NCBI GenBank assembly: GCA_943370285.1
Contig: CALRQJ020000008.1
Span: 123,305-187,304 of the forward strand
Direction: 5' to 3'
Source of the DNA: CALRQJ02 sp943370285
GTDB taxonomy: Bacteria; Bacteroidota; Bacteroidia; Chitinophagales; Chitinophagaceae
DNA: 64,000 nucleotides
This document shows, in pieces, positions 8,425 through 17,690 of this stretch (its first letter is position 1; the number at the start of each line of letters is the position of its first letter). Made by a program: the position numbers and the translations under genes. The notes below the pieces were generated by a model. That model was not told the origin of the DNA and made no database searches. It was given only the letters and a program-made list of their open reading frames with translations.

Positions 8425-8835
8425 CTATTTTCCTTCAGTGTCAATATCGTTAAACATAGGTTCATCATCGTCTAACAATTCTCTTTCAATTTCTTCCATT
8501 TGTACAATATCCCAAGCCTCACTTTCGGTTGGTGTTACATTCATAAATTCTAATAACTCCAATTCTTCTAACGTATTTTCAACCTTTGGTTGCAGATTGC
8601 AAATAACAAACGAGTGATGCCGTTCATAAAATTGTTGTTGAATACTTGCCAAAAGGTTGGCACCCGCTTCATCAACAACTGCAATAGCTTGCATATTGAG
8701 TACAATATTTTTAACCTCGTGTTGTAGCAATTGAGTAGCAGTTTCGTTAATCACTGCTGCCATATTTGCAGACAATTCGGAACATTCAGGTGTTAAAACA
8801 TGAAATTTCTCTTTGGTATCAATTTTGACTTGCAT
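8425..8835 (-). CDS. STAS-domain protein (anti-sigma factor antagonist-like)
   Basis: A 136-residue protein with a STAS fold: alternating strands and helices with KNIVLNMQAI, then VVDEAGANLLASI, where an anti-sigma antagonist would carry the phosphorylated serine. Here that position reads DEAGA, so the usual DSxG serine seems replaced by Glu/Ala, which argues against SpoIIAA-type phosphorylation control. The C-terminal 30 residues are very acidic (ELLDDDEP). It precedes rnz on the same strand. The partner is unknown; a link to rnz is only positional. Confidence 0.8.
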   Translation of the reverse strand: MQVKIDTKEKFHVLTPECSELSANMAAVINETATQLLQHEVKNIVLNMQAIAVVDEAGANLLASIQQQFYERHHSFVICNLQPKVENTLEELELLEFMNVTPTESEAWDIVQMEEIERELLDDDEPMFNDIDTEGK

Positions 8836-8928
8836 AGTCTTATAGTTTCATTAACACGATGTGCATAATTGCAAAGCAACCGCCATCAAAAATATTTGTT
8901 ATTATTGTACAACGCCAATTTTAATCTT

Positions 8929-11484
8929 ATGGATAATAATTTTTCTGCACAGGTAAAAGAAATCATATCGTTTAGCAGGGAAGAGGCATTACGGTTGGGC
9001 AACGATTTTATAGGCACAGAGCACCTTTTATTGGGTTTGATACGAGAAGGCGAAAATACCGCCATCAAAATATTGAAGACTTTAAGGGTTGATTTGTATG
9101 AGCTTAGAAAAGAAGTAGAATTGGCCGTTAAAGACAAAACGGGTAAAAATATTGCCAATATTAACAGCCTTCCGCTAACTAAACAAGCCGAAAAAGTAAT
9201 TCGTGTAACTGTTTTAGAAGCCAAAGCACTTAAAAGTCCGATGGTAGAAACAGAACATTTGATGCTTTCTATCCTCAAAAACAAAGAAAATATCGCCACA
9301 CAGATTTTGAGCCAGTTTGACATAGACTATGATGGTTTCAGAAACGAGTTGGGCATGGTTCGCAGTAATGAACCTCGAAGTGAATACACGGAGGATAATG
9401 ATGACGATTTTGAAGAAGAAAGAAAAGGCAGCGGCTACCAACAACAGCGGGGCGGTCGTCAGCAACAAACCAACGTAAAAAGCAAAACTCCGGTATTAGA
9501 TAATTTTGGTCGAGACATTACTAAGTTGGCCGAAACCGGGGCACTTGACCCTATCATTGGTAGAGACAAAGAAATTGAAAGAGTAAGTCAAATTTTAAGT
9601 CGTCGAAAAAAGAATAATCCGATTTTAATTGGCGAACCCGGTGTGGGTAAAACCGCAATCGTTGAAGGCTTAGCGTTGAGAATTATTCAACGCAAAGTAT
9701 CTCGGGTGTTGTTCGATAAAAGAGTCATTAGCTTAGATCTAGCTGCATTAGTAGCCGGAACAAAATACCGTGGTCAGTTTGAAGAAAGGATGAAAGCCAT
9801 CATGAATGAACTGGAAAAAAATAGAGATGTGATTTTGTTCATCGATGAAATTCATACCATTGTTGGCGCAGGTGGCGCAAGTGGCTCTTTAGATGCATCC
9901 AATATCTTTAAACCGGCACTTGCCCGTGGCGAATTGCAATGCATTGGCGCCTCTACTTTAGATGAGTATCGCATGTACATCGAAAAAGATGGTGCATTAG
10001 ATCGTCGTTTTCAAAAAGTTGTCATCGACCCACCAAGTGTTGATGAAACCATTCAAATTTTAACCAATATCAAGTCTAAATACGAAGATTATCACAATGT
10101 TGCTTACAACGAAGAAGCCATTGAAGCTTGTGTGAAGTTGAGCGACCGATACATGACTGATCGTTTATTGCCGGATAAAGCCATTGATGTTATGGATGAA
10201 GTTGGTGCAAGGGTACACTTAAAAAACATCAACGTTCCCGATACTATTCTAGAACTGGAAAAACAAATTGAAGACATTAAGCTGGAAAAAAACAGGGTGG
10301 TAAAAAGCCAACGTTTTGAAGAAGCTGCTTCTTTAAGAGATACGGAAAAGCGTTTAGGCGAAGAATTAGAACAAGCCAAACAATTATGGGAAGAAGAAAG
10401 TAAGAATAAAAGATTCCCTATTGATGAAGAAGCGATTGCTGAAGTAGTGAGTATGATGACTGGCATTCCTGTAAAGCGTATGGTTCAGGCCGAGACAGAG
10501 AAATTGCGTCGTATGGCTGATGATATGAAAGGGATGGTAGTAGGCCAAACCGAAGCTATTGCTAAAGTGGTGAAGGCTATTCAGCGTAATAGGGTTGGTT
10601 TGAAAGATCCTAAAAAGCCAATCGGTACGTTTATCTTCTTAGGTCCAACCGGTGTAGGTAAAACAGAATTAGCTCGTTCTTTGGCTCGTTACATGTTTGA
10701 TAGCGAAGATGCGTTGATTAGAATTGACATGAGTGAATACATGGAGAAGTTTACTGTAAGCCGTTTGGTAGGTGCTCCTCCGGGTTATGTTGGATATGAA
10801 GAAGGTGGCCAATTAACCGAAAAAGTGCGTCGCAAACCATACAGTGTTATACTGTTAGATGAAATTGAAAAAGCCCATCCGGATATTTACAATATTTTAT
10901 TGCAGGTGTTAGATGATGGTCAATTGACCGATGGATTGGGTAGAAAAGTAGATTTCAAGAATACTATGATCATCATGACTTCTAATATCGGTGTTCGCCA
11001 ATTAAAAGAGTTTGGTGATGGTGTTGGATTTGCTACTGCGGCCCGTATGCAAAATGCCGAGGAGAACAATAAAGCGGTGATTGAAAAAGCATTAAAGCGT
11101 ACTTTTTCACCGGAATTCTTAAATCGTATTGACGATGTAGTGATATTCAATTCATTAAGCAAAGACAATATTTTTGAAATCATTGACATTCTTTTGAAAG
11201 GTGTAATGAAGCGGTTGAATAATCTTGGTTTCAGTATGGAATTAACATCAGAAGCCAAAGACTTTATTGCAGAGAAAGGATATGATGTGCAATTTGGTGC
11301 AAGACCACTTCACCGTTCCATTCAAAAATATTTAGAAGATCCATTAGCAGAAGAAATTTTGAATATGCAGGTGAAAAATGGTGATGTATTAATTGCCGAT
11401 TTGGATAAAGAAAATCAAAAAATCTTCTTCACTGTAAAAGAACAACAAGCGGCAGAAGAAGAAAGTCCGGCAACTCCGGCTTAA
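8929..11484 (+). CDS. clpC: ATP-dependent Clp protease ATP-binding subunit ClpC
   Basis: An 851-residue Hsp100 unfoldase that feeds proteins to ClpP. The frame is open from a TTG at 8869, but the ATG at 8929 begins the canonical N-domain and is preferred. Order: two Clp_N repeats (about 1-145), an acidic and Gln-rich linker (about 150-185, EERKGSGYQQQ), AAA+ domain 1 (Walker A GEPGVGKT, 235-242), a UVR-type middle segment (about 435-480, RFEEAASLRD), AAA+ domain 2 (Walker A GPTGVGKT, 572-579) and a C-terminal ClpB-D2 small domain. The UVR motif and length distinguish it from ClpA and ClpB. It is divergent from the STAS gene and ends at a strong terminator. Confidence 0.96.
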   Translation: MDNNFSAQVKEIISFSREEALRLGNDFIGTEHLLLGLIREGENTAIKILKTLRVDLYELRKEVELAVKDKTGKNIANINSLPLTKQAEKVIRVTVLEAKALKSPMVETEHLMLSILKNKENIATQILSQFDIDYDGFRNELGMVRSNEPRSEYTEDNDDDFEEERKGSGYQQQRGGRQQQTNVKSKTPVLDNFGRDITKLAETGALDPIIGRDKEIERVSQILSRRKKNNPILIGEPGVGKTAIVEGLALRIIQRKVSRVLFDKRVISLDLAALVAGTKYRGQFEERMKAIMNELEKNRDVILFIDEIHTIVGAGGASGSLDASNIFKPALARGELQCIGASTLDEYRMYIEKDGALDRRFQKVVIDPPSVDETIQILTNIKSKYEDYHNVAYNEEAIEACVKLSDRYMTDRLLPDKAIDVMDEVGARVHLKNINVPDTILELEKQIEDIKLEKNRVVKSQRFEEAASLRDTEKRLGEELEQAKQLWEEESKNKRFPIDEEAIAEVVSMMTGIPVKRMVQAETEKLRRMADDMKGMVVGQTEAIAKVVKAIQRNRVGLKDPKKPIGTFIFLGPTGVGKTELARSLARYMFDSEDALIRIDMSEYMEKFTVSRLVGAPPGYVGYEEGGQLTEKVRRKPYSVILLDEIEKAHPDIYNILLQVLDDGQLTDGLGRKVDFKNTMIIMTSNIGVRQLKEFGDGVGFATAARMQNAEENNKAVIEKALKRTFSPEFLNRIDDVVIFNSLSKDNIFEIIDILLKGVMKRLNNLGFSMELTSEAKDFIAEKGYDVQFGARPLHRSIQKYLEDPLAEEILNMQVKNGDVLIADLDKENQKIFFTVKEQQAAEEESPATPA

Positions 11485-11505
11485 CCTATTAATATTCCTA
11501 ATTAC

Positions 11506-11538
11506 AAGGGTTGATTCATTCGGATCAACCCTTTTTTT
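11506..11538 (+). terminator. Rho-independent terminator after clpC
   Basis: Stem AAGGGTTGAT / ATCAACCCTT, 10 bp, with an 8-nt loop and seven Ts. Confidence 0.85.
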
Positions 11539-11583
11539 ATGGCCAATCGCTTCCATTAACTAACAACATATGTTAGGAGCAAC

Positions 11584-11591
11584 TATTTTTG
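11584..11591 (+). promoter_or_regulatory. -7 promoter element of cmk
   Basis: TATTTTTG matches TAnnTTTG exactly, 15 bases before the cmk ATG. There is no good -33 box; instead the inverted repeat CTAACA-N5-TGTTAG (11560-11576) covers that region and may be an operator. Confidence 0.5.
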
Positions 11592-11606
11592 CGGCATTGT
11601 AGCATT

Positions 11607-12290
11607 ATGACAAACAATAAAATTATCGTTACCATAGATGGATTTTCCAGTTGCGGTAAAAGCACTTTAGCCAAACAATTAGCGAGTACGCTGAATTATA
11701 TTTTTATTGATAGCGGCGCCATGTACAGGGCTATTACACTGTATTTTCTGGAACATCAAATCGACCTAAGCGATGAAGACGCAATTAATACAGCATTGGA
11801 AAATGTGACATTGCAATTTCAATACAATCCTGAAGTGGGTAAAAGCGACATGTATTTAAATGGTGAAAATGTAGAAGCTGCGATCAGAGATATGACGGTT
11901 AGCAATAAAGTAAGTGATGTAGCAGCATTAAAGGCAGTTCGAGAATTTGCTGTAGCACAACAACAGCAAATGGGTTTGCAAAAAGGTATTGTAATGGATG
12001 GAAGAGATATTGGAACCACCGTCTTCCCCAATGCCGAATTAAAGATATTTGTTACTGCAAAACCAGAAGTAAGAGTAGAAAGAAGGTTTGCCGAAATGAA
12101 AGCAACAAATCCCAACATTACCAAAGCAGAAGTTAGTGCAAATCTTGAAATGAGAGACCATATAGATAGTACAAGAGAAATAAGTCCGTTAAGACAAGCC
12201 GCTGATGCACTTGTGTTAGATAATTCCAATTTAACAAGAGAAGAGCAGTTACAATTGGCTTTACAATGGGTTAAAGAACGTTCAGCATGA
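11607..12290 (+). CDS. cmk: Cytidylate kinase
   Basis: A 227-residue P-loop kinase phosphorylating CMP and dCMP. The ATG at 11607 is preferred over the longer TTG frame at 11589. Motifs: P-loop GFSSCGKST, IDSGAMYRA, the family-specific MDGRDIGTTVFP, KIFVTA and a C-terminal LVLDNSN. Nucleotide supply for RNA, DNA and lipid synthesis. No operon partner is close; the next element is a structured leader on the same strand. Confidence 0.95.
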   Translation: MTNNKIIVTIDGFSSCGKSTLAKQLASTLNYIFIDSGAMYRAITLYFLEHQIDLSDEDAINTALENVTLQFQYNPEVGKSDMYLNGENVEAAIRDMTVSNKVSDVAALKAVREFAVAQQQQMGLQKGIVMDGRDIGTTVFPNAELKIFVTAKPEVRVERRFAEMKATNPNITKAEVSANLEMRDHIDSTREISPLRQAADALVLDNSNLTREEQLQLALQWVKERSA

Positions 12291-12401
12291 ATTATATGGA
12301 GACGTGTAACCACAAGTACCAAAAAATAACCATCTATCCATTCAACCTCATCTCTTAACAAACTATTTAGGTTTAAATTTTTCTGCCATACTATTCTGTT
12401 G

Positions 12402-12409
12402 TAATTTTG
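12402..12409 (+). promoter_or_regulatory. -7 promoter element of the 63-residue gene
   Basis: TAATTTTG matches TAnnTTTG exactly. A start near 12416 would give a long leader of about 125 bases before the small ORF, unlike the 20-40-base leaders typical of this window. Confidence 0.45.
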
Positions 12410-12415
12410 CATCGT

Positions 12416-12540
12416 CAAACTAAAACAAGGCAGGAAGCTACTTCAAGGATATTTACCTGAAGCCACAACTCTGACGTTTCATTAACACCGCCATTCGAAA
12501 CCTGCCCTACTTACGTAGAAAATTTATAAAACAATAGAAT
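12416..12540 (+). ncRNA. Structured 5' leader or small RNA, possible three-way junction
   Basis: The region holds nested complementary segments: an outer GGCAGG (12429-12434) with CCTGCC (12501-12506), an inner CTTCAAGG / CCTGAAG (12441-12462) and TTTC / GAAA (12477-12500), with CTAC-TTAC-GTAG (12507-12518) after it. This is compatible with a three-way junction. I could not match it to tmRNA, SRP RNA, 6S, RNase P or a riboswitch class I know. It ends just before the small ORF, so it may be a cis-regulatory leader. Confidence 0.35.
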
Positions 12541-12732
12541 ATGAACAGTGATGTAATGTCATCCCGTGTAAGGATGCAAGAAGAAGAATTAAAGCAATTA
12601 ACACAAGAAGTAAAAGAAACATTAGACACCAATTTGAACGATGAAAAGTCATTTGGAACAGTAGATTTATGGAATGTACGTAGACAAATGAAATCTGCTA
12701 GCCGTTTCTCCAGAAGATGGGAACTGTCTTAG
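12541..12732 (+). CDS. Hypothetical 63-residue basic-tail protein
   Basis: A short ORF with its own promoter match upstream and a strong terminator downstream, which supports a real gene. The N-terminal two thirds is an acidic predicted helix or coiled coil (EEELKQLTQEVKETLD). The C-terminus is basic and aromatic (LWNVRRQMKSASRFSRRW), a possible nucleic-acid or membrane contact. I do not recognise the family. Its long structured leader suggests post-transcriptional control. The alternative is that the locus is mainly an RNA gene. Confidence 0.55.
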   Translation: MNSDVMSSRVRMQEEELKQLTQEVKETLDTNLNDEKSFGTVDLWNVRRQMKSASRFSRRWELS

Positions 12733-12755
12733 ACGGTTTTTTACATATTGCTTTC

Positions 12756-12787
12756 AATCCCCGGGGCTATGCCCTTGGGGATTTTTT
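12756..12787 (+). terminator. Rho-independent terminator after the 63-residue gene
   Basis: Stem AATCCCCGGGGC / GCCCTTGGGGATT around TAT, followed by TTTTT. Confidence 0.85.
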
Positions 12788-12837
12788 GTTTGGCATCATT
12801 AAAGCTGTGCTTTTGTGCCTAATTTTACCACCTACGT

Positions 12838-13575
12838 ATGGACACGAGCCTCAACAAATACATTAGTGATAGCGGCTTTTGCAGCCGAAGAGAAGCAGAT
12901 AAATACATTGAGCAGTGCCGTGTAACCATTAACGGAAAAGATGCAGATAAGGGTAACCGAGTAAAAGAAGGCGATGATGTACGAGTAGATGGCGAACCCA
13001 TCAAAAAGAAAAAACAAACGGTTTATTTAGCATTGAACAAACCCAAAGGCGTTACTTGTACCACCGATTTAAAAGATAAAACTAATATTATTGATTTCAT
13101 CAATTTTAAAAGCCGAATTTTCCCAATTGGTAGACTAGATAAACGAAGCGAAGGCTTAATTTTTTTAACCAATGATGGAGATATTGTCAATAAAATTCTT
13201 AGGGCCGGTAACGGTCATGAAAAAGAATACATCGTTACAGTTGATAAACCTATCAACATAGACTTTATCAATAAAATGCGGAATGGGGTTAAAATTTTAG
13301 GTACCACCACGCAAAAATGTTTTGTAAAGCAAGAAGGCGATAATCGTTTTCGCATCATTTTAACGCAGGGGTTAAATCGCCAAATTAGAAGAATGTGTGA
13401 AGCCTTGGGTTTTAATGTTACATCCTTGAAACGCATCAGAATCATGAGTATCAGCCTTGCAGGTTTACCGATTGGCAAGTGGCGCTATTTTACTCCCGAT
13501 GAAATTAATACCATCAATAAAATGGTAACTAACTCTAGCAAAACAGGTAATGACGATAGTGGTATGGATGAGTAA
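12838..13575 (+). CDS. rluF: 23S rRNA pseudouridine synthase RluF-type
   Basis: A 245-residue member of the RsuA/RluB/E/F family. It has an N-terminal S4 RNA-binding domain (about 1-60, SGFCSRREADKYIE, VTINGK) and a catalytic domain with the active-site aspartate in GRLDKRSEG. The RAGNxHEKEY motif and LTQGLNRQIRRMCEALG strongly resemble E. coli RluF (pseudouridine 2604) more than RluB or RluE. The S4 domain and length of about 245 also fit. The 3' end has a polar tail (SSKTGNDDSGMDE). It is a single-gene unit. The exact target uridine is inferred from family. Confidence 0.9.
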   Translation: MDTSLNKYISDSGFCSRREADKYIEQCRVTINGKDADKGNRVKEGDDVRVDGEPIKKKKQTVYLALNKPKGVTCTTDLKDKTNIIDFINFKSRIFPIGRLDKRSEGLIFLTNDGDIVNKILRAGNGHEKEYIVTVDKPINIDFINKMRNGVKILGTTTQKCFVKQEGDNRFRIILTQGLNRQIRRMCEALGFNVTSLKRIRIMSISLAGLPIGKWRYFTPDEINTINKMVTNSSKTGNDDSGMDE

Positions 13576-13692
13576 ATCAACGTTCAGTTGCTTTTCTTTA
13601 CTTGGAAAAATGGTAACTACTGCTTCATTTTACATGGTTATAGCTTGCTTGTTTAAGTAAAAACCCTAAAATCAATAAAAAAAATACTCTTT

Positions 13693-13709
13693 TGTGTATT
13701 TATTACACA
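13693..13709 (+). promoter_or_regulatory. Palindromic operator upstream of the amylase gene
   Basis: A perfect inverted repeat, TGTGTA-TTTAT-TACACA. The same half-sites and spacing occur before malQ at 18248-18264. It lies where the -33 box of a promoter with a weak -7 element (TATTTTTC, 13723-13730) would be, which fits binding by a regulator, possibly an activator. The regulator is not identified. Confidence 0.5.
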
Positions 13710-13761
13710 TTTCCCCTAATTTTATTTTTCGATTGCACCTTATAATCAAAAAGTTCGCTGT

Positions 13762-16700
13762 ATGAAAAAAGTTTCTACACTTTTCCTCGTAAGGATTTTT
13801 GCCTTATTCCTTCTTATTGCTGCTGCTTTTCCTGCCGTAGCCCAAACCAAAGTAAAAAAAGTAGTGTTTCAAGCCTTTTGGTGGGATTATTGGAATGAAA
13901 ATTATCGTTTTAAATGGGCAGATTATTTAGCTGAAATGGCTCCTCGTTTAAAAGCAATGGGTGTTAATACAGTATGGATTCCACCGGCTTATAAAAACTC
14001 AAACCCCGATTTTGTAGGCTATATGCCATTCGATAATTACGATTTGGGCGACAAACGTCAAAAAGGAAATGGTCATCCATTAAATGATAGATTACGTACA
14101 AGAGTAGGTAGCAAAGATGAATTGTTGCGTATGATTGCTGTGATGCATGCCAATGGCATAGAAGTAATTCATGATATTGTATTAAACCACAATGGTGATG
14201 CCGGTGGTGGTGTATTAACGAATGGTGCACCAGGTGCTGCGGGTACTGCAGGTGCAGGTGGTCAAGACCCCAACGGTACATCCATGCTTACTGCAAGCGG
14301 CTTTAAAAACTTTAGGTATGTCAGCTATGCCACACCTGCGGTGGATGAAACAGCCAATGACTATTGGACAAGAAGTGGCCGTTGGGCAAAAAACTGGCAA
14401 AACTTTTATAGCTGTACTAGTAGTTGTAATGAAATTAACTCCATGTATTGGGGGCCGGATATAGATTATACTTCAACCTCTGTTGGACAAAGTTCTAATA
14501 TTCCTACTTCAGGTACTGCTACTGTTGGTGGCGTGGCTAGGCCTTTTCATAATCCGGCACAAGCCAATAATTATATGACCGACAATGCAAGAAATTGGTT
14601 ATTGTGGTTGAAAAAGCAAACCGGAAGTGATGGCTGGCGTTGGGATGCGGTAAAACACTTTCCTATCTCTGTACAAGAAACCGGAATTTGGCATAGTAAA
14701 TACGATCCATCTCTTTCTGTTGAACAAGCCGGCGGGCAAGATATGTTCTGTGTAGGAGAGTGGATTGGAAACCAAAACGATATTGATGCTTATGCCAATA
14801 ATATTTCATCTCCTACAGCTCCGGGCGGCGTTAGCAATGAAAAACATACCGGCACTTTCGATTTCGGTTTAAGAGGATATAATTCATCTGGCAATGCCGG
14901 AATATATGGAATGGTAACTTTTAATGGTGGCTACAATATGGCCGATTTGCCTGCACAACAACAAAGCTTTAGATTTTTTGACTACCCCGGTGGAAAAAGA
15001 GTACACCGTAGTGTAAACTTTGTAAACAGTCATGATACATACAGACCAAAGTTACAATCGAACGGAAATTTCTTGTCTGCTTTAGGTGTAGCAAGTGGTT
15101 GGAATACAAGTAGCGAATTAGGAGGAAACGGTCAACACATCGATCCCCGTGAGCCAAGATTATTTGCTGCTTATGCTGCTTGTATGGCAATGGATGGTAA
15201 TCCATTGGTTTTCTTTGAAGATTTATTTGATGTGGGCACTACCGGAAAAAGATATTCTCATTTTCCTTGGAACACCACAGATTTACCCAATCGTGGCGAT
15301 ATCACTAATTTAATTCAGTGTCATCAAGCTTTAGGATTTAAAGATGGCGATTATGGTGTACCAAGTGCAGTTAATAGTCCGGTTTATAGCTTTGGAAGTT
15401 CATCAGATCATGTTGTTTTTGAGAGAGTGGGAAAAGCAATTATTGGTGTATCCGATTATTTTAATGCCATCACCAACAACAATGCCGATCAAACGGTAGA
15501 AGTAAAAATAAATGATGCATGGCCACAGGGTACTGTATTATACGATTACTCCGGTGCACATGGTACTCAAACCATTACTGTGCCAGCCAATAGAAGAATT
15601 ACAGTAAGAACAGCACCGGTTGGTCATATTATATCTGGTGTATTCGGGCATGGTTATTCTGTTTGGGCTCCGGCTCCTCCCGGTGTAACAGTTACTTCAG
15701 TTAACGATTTGTATAATTATTTGGCTACCTATAACTCCGGCATGAACACTCAAACCACTCAAGAGTGGGAATTGGCCGATGACTTAGGTGATAGCCATTG
15801 CGAAAGTTTAGGTCAAGGTGGACATATCCCTGCAAACAGTACCAATCAGCGTGTAGCAGGTAAAATATTTGTACAAGCCAATCAGCAAGTAAATTTAACC
15901 GTAACAGGAGAAGTTTCGGGTAATCAATTTGTAGTGAGTTTGATGGATTTGGATGGCGTAGGCTTTTCAAGTTCTGGCACATCTCCATTTACAGCAAGCT
16001 TTACCCCAACCGTAACCGGTTGGTACACCATTAAATTACGAAGTGCTGTTGCCACTCAAACCAGACAAAAAGCTTGGATTAAAGCAACTTACACAGCACC
16101 TTCAACTGTTGATACTCGTAACCCTGCTTTTGCTGTTGCTACCCGTGCAGCTATTTGGACAGGCAATAAAGGCACTAACAATATTACCGATTGTGGTAAC
16201 TGGGAAGAAGGTATTATGCCAAGTGCAACTCGCAATATGATAGTTCCCGGCTATTCATCCCCACAACCTGTATTAACCGGTGCGGTGTTAGCCAAAGATT
16301 TGATTTTATGGACAGGTGCAAACTTGCAAATAGGAAGTGGTGCAACACTTACTTTAACAGGTAATGTTAGCAATAGTGGCGGACAAGTAAGTGGTGCCGG
16401 TACATTGGTAATGGCTGGTACAACACAACAATCGGTTTCTGGTGCCGACTTAACTGTCACTCGTTTACAAGTTAATAATGCCAATAATGTTAATTTGAAT
16501 ACACCCATTTCAATATCAACAGCTTTAACCTTTACCGCTGGCAAAATTATTATGAATAGTTATGATGTAACCTTGGGTTCTGGTGCTTCTGTAACGGGTG
16601 CAGGAACAAATACTTATTTGCAAACTAGCAATACTGCTGCAACAGGTGGTAAAGTTATTAGTAGTGTTGGATCTACTCCGGTAACTTTCCCTGTAGGAAA

Positions 16701-17628
16701 TACAAGGTATAGTCCGGTTACATTAACCAACACAGGTACTTCGATGAATTTTATTGTAAGGGCTTTTGAAGGAATTTATGCTAATGGAACAAGTGGCGCA
16801 GCATTAACATCAACCGGAAAAGTAGCTAAAACTTGGGTGGTAGATGCAGCAGGTGCAGGTGCAAATGTTGCTGCTACTTTCCAGTGGGCAAGTGCCGAAG
16901 AAGAAGGCGGATTCAATCGCAATGCAGCATTTATTAACAAGAATAGCAACAGCGGTTCTTCAGCATGGCAAACAATTGCAAGCCCATCAGCCGCAGGCGG
17001 AACAGACCCATATACTTTAACTGCAATGGGTATTACCAGCTTCTCCAGTTTTGCTGTAGCAAGTGATTTGGCTTTATTGCCATTGAATTGGGTAAGCTTT
17101 GAAGGTAAAAATCTTGGAAAAGACAATAACCTAACTTGGGCTACTGCTAATGAAGTAAATACAAAAGGCTTTGCTATTGAACGTTCAACTGATGGTACCA
17201 ATTTTATTGAAGTAGGTTATGTAAACAGCGCTACTACAAACAGTGCCGTTAATAAATACCAGTTTACAGATAAGAATGTGCCAGTAAAAGCATTTTACCG
17301 TTTACGTCAAGAAGATAAAGATGGTAAAATAGCCTACAGCCGTACAATTTTGTTACAGTTGAATACTACTCGTCAATTTGTAAAAATTGCACCAAATCCA
17401 ACAACAGGTATTATTGAATTAATGCCGGGTACTGATTTGCCAACATCGGCCAATGTTAGCGTTGAAGTAGTAGATGCAAAAGGAGTAAGATTAGCTACTT
17501 ATGCAGGCAGTTTCGCAACTGTAAAACAGGCTGTAAGCCAATCATTGGTATCTAAAGCTCCAGGTTTGTATGTGTTCATTATCCGCAGTAATGATCAGCT
17601 ACAACATATTAAAATTCTAAAACAGTAA
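13762..17628 (+). CDS. T9SS-secreted GH13 alpha-amylase, multidomain
   Basis: A 1288-residue exported enzyme. The signal peptide ends at AVAQ (about 27). The GH13 barrel (about 32-600) has the nucleophile D295 (GWRWDAVKH), acid/base E333 (CVGEW) and D425 (NSHDTY), so it should cleave alpha-1,4 linkages in starch or glycogen. Next are an amylase C-terminal beta domain (about 600-690), a beta-sandwich (about 690-790), a beta-helix-like repeat region (about 800-1110) and a linker ending in FYRLRQEDKDG. A type A T9SS sorting domain closes it (IAPNPTTG to IKILKQ). It is expected outside the cell, partnering with the cytoplasmic MalQ encoded 660 bases downstream. A TGTGTA-N5-TACACA palindrome precedes both genes, suggesting shared control. 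Confidence 0.93.
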   Translation: MKKVSTLFLVRIFALFLLIAAAFPAVAQTKVKKVVFQAFWWDYWNENYRFKWADYLAEMAPRLKAMGVNTVWIPPAYKNSNPDFVGYMPFDNYDLGDKRQKGNGHPLNDRLRTRVGSKDELLRMIAVMHANGIEVIHDIVLNHNGDAGGGVLTNGAPGAAGTAGAGGQDPNGTSMLTASGFKNFRYVSYATPAVDETANDYWTRSGRWAKNWQNFYSCTSSCNEINSMYWGPDIDYTSTSVGQSSNIPTSGTATVGGVARPFHNPAQANNYMTDNARNWLLWLKKQTGSDGWRWDAVKHFPISVQETGIWHSKYDPSLSVEQAGGQDMFCVGEWIGNQNDIDAYANNISSPTAPGGVSNEKHTGTFDFGLRGYNSSGNAGIYGMVTFNGGYNMADLPAQQQSFRFFDYPGGKRVHRSVNFVNSHDTYRPKLQSNGNFLSALGVASGWNTSSELGGNGQHIDPREPRLFAAYAACMAMDGNPLVFFEDLFDVGTTGKRYSHFPWNTTDLPNRGDITNLIQCHQALGFKDGDYGVPSAVNSPVYSFGSSSDHVVFERVGKAIIGVSDYFNAITNNNADQTVEVKINDAWPQGTVLYDYSGAHGTQTITVPANRRITVRTAPVGHIISGVFGHGYSVWAPAPPGVTVTSVNDLYNYLATYNSGMNTQTTQEWELADDLGDSHCESLGQGGHIPANSTNQRVAGKIFVQANQQVNLTVTGEVSGNQFVVSLMDLDGVGFSSSGTSPFTASFTPTVTGWYTIKLRSAVATQTRQKAWIKATYTAPSTVDTRNPAFAVATRAAIWTGNKGTNNITDCGNWEEGIMPSATRNMIVPGYSSPQPVLTGAVLAKDLILWTGANLQIGSGATLTLTGNVSNSGGQVSGAGTLVMAGTTQQSVSGADLTVTRLQVNNANNVNLNTPISISTALTFTAGKIIMNSYDVTLGSGASVTGAGTNTYLQTSNTAATGGKVISSVGSTPVTFPVGNTRYSPVTLTNTGTSMNFIVRAFEGIYANGTSGAALTSTGKVAKTWVVDAAGAGANVAATFQWASAEEEGGFNRNAAFINKNSNSGSSAWQTIASPSAAGGTDPYTLTAMGITSFSSFAVASDLALLPLNWVSFEGKNLGKDNNLTWATANEVNTKGFAIERSTDGTNFIEVGYVNSATTNSAVNKYQFTDKNVPVKAFYRLRQEDKDGKIAYSRTILLQLNTTRQFVKIAPNPTTGIIELMPGTDLPTSANVSVEVVDAKGVRLATYAGSFATVKQAVSQSLVSKAPGLYVFIIRSNDQLQHIKILKQ

Positions 17629-17652
17629 GGTATCAAGTCTTTTATATTTTCA

Positions 17653-17690
17653 AGGCCTCCGTTTTGCGGAGGCTTTGGTGTTTTATGTAG
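17653..17690 (+). terminator. Rho-independent terminator after the amylase gene
   Basis: Stem GCCTCCG / CGGAGGC with a 5-nt loop, followed by an interrupted T-rich stretch (TTTGGTGTTTT). Confidence 0.7.

Noticed and set aside
12429..12506. SRP RNA, 6S RNA or known riboswitch
   Set aside because: The GGCAGG/CCTGCC stem recalls SRP RNA ends, but the conserved GGAA tetraloop and asymmetric-loop motif are missing, and it lacks the long bubble hairpin of 6S RNA.
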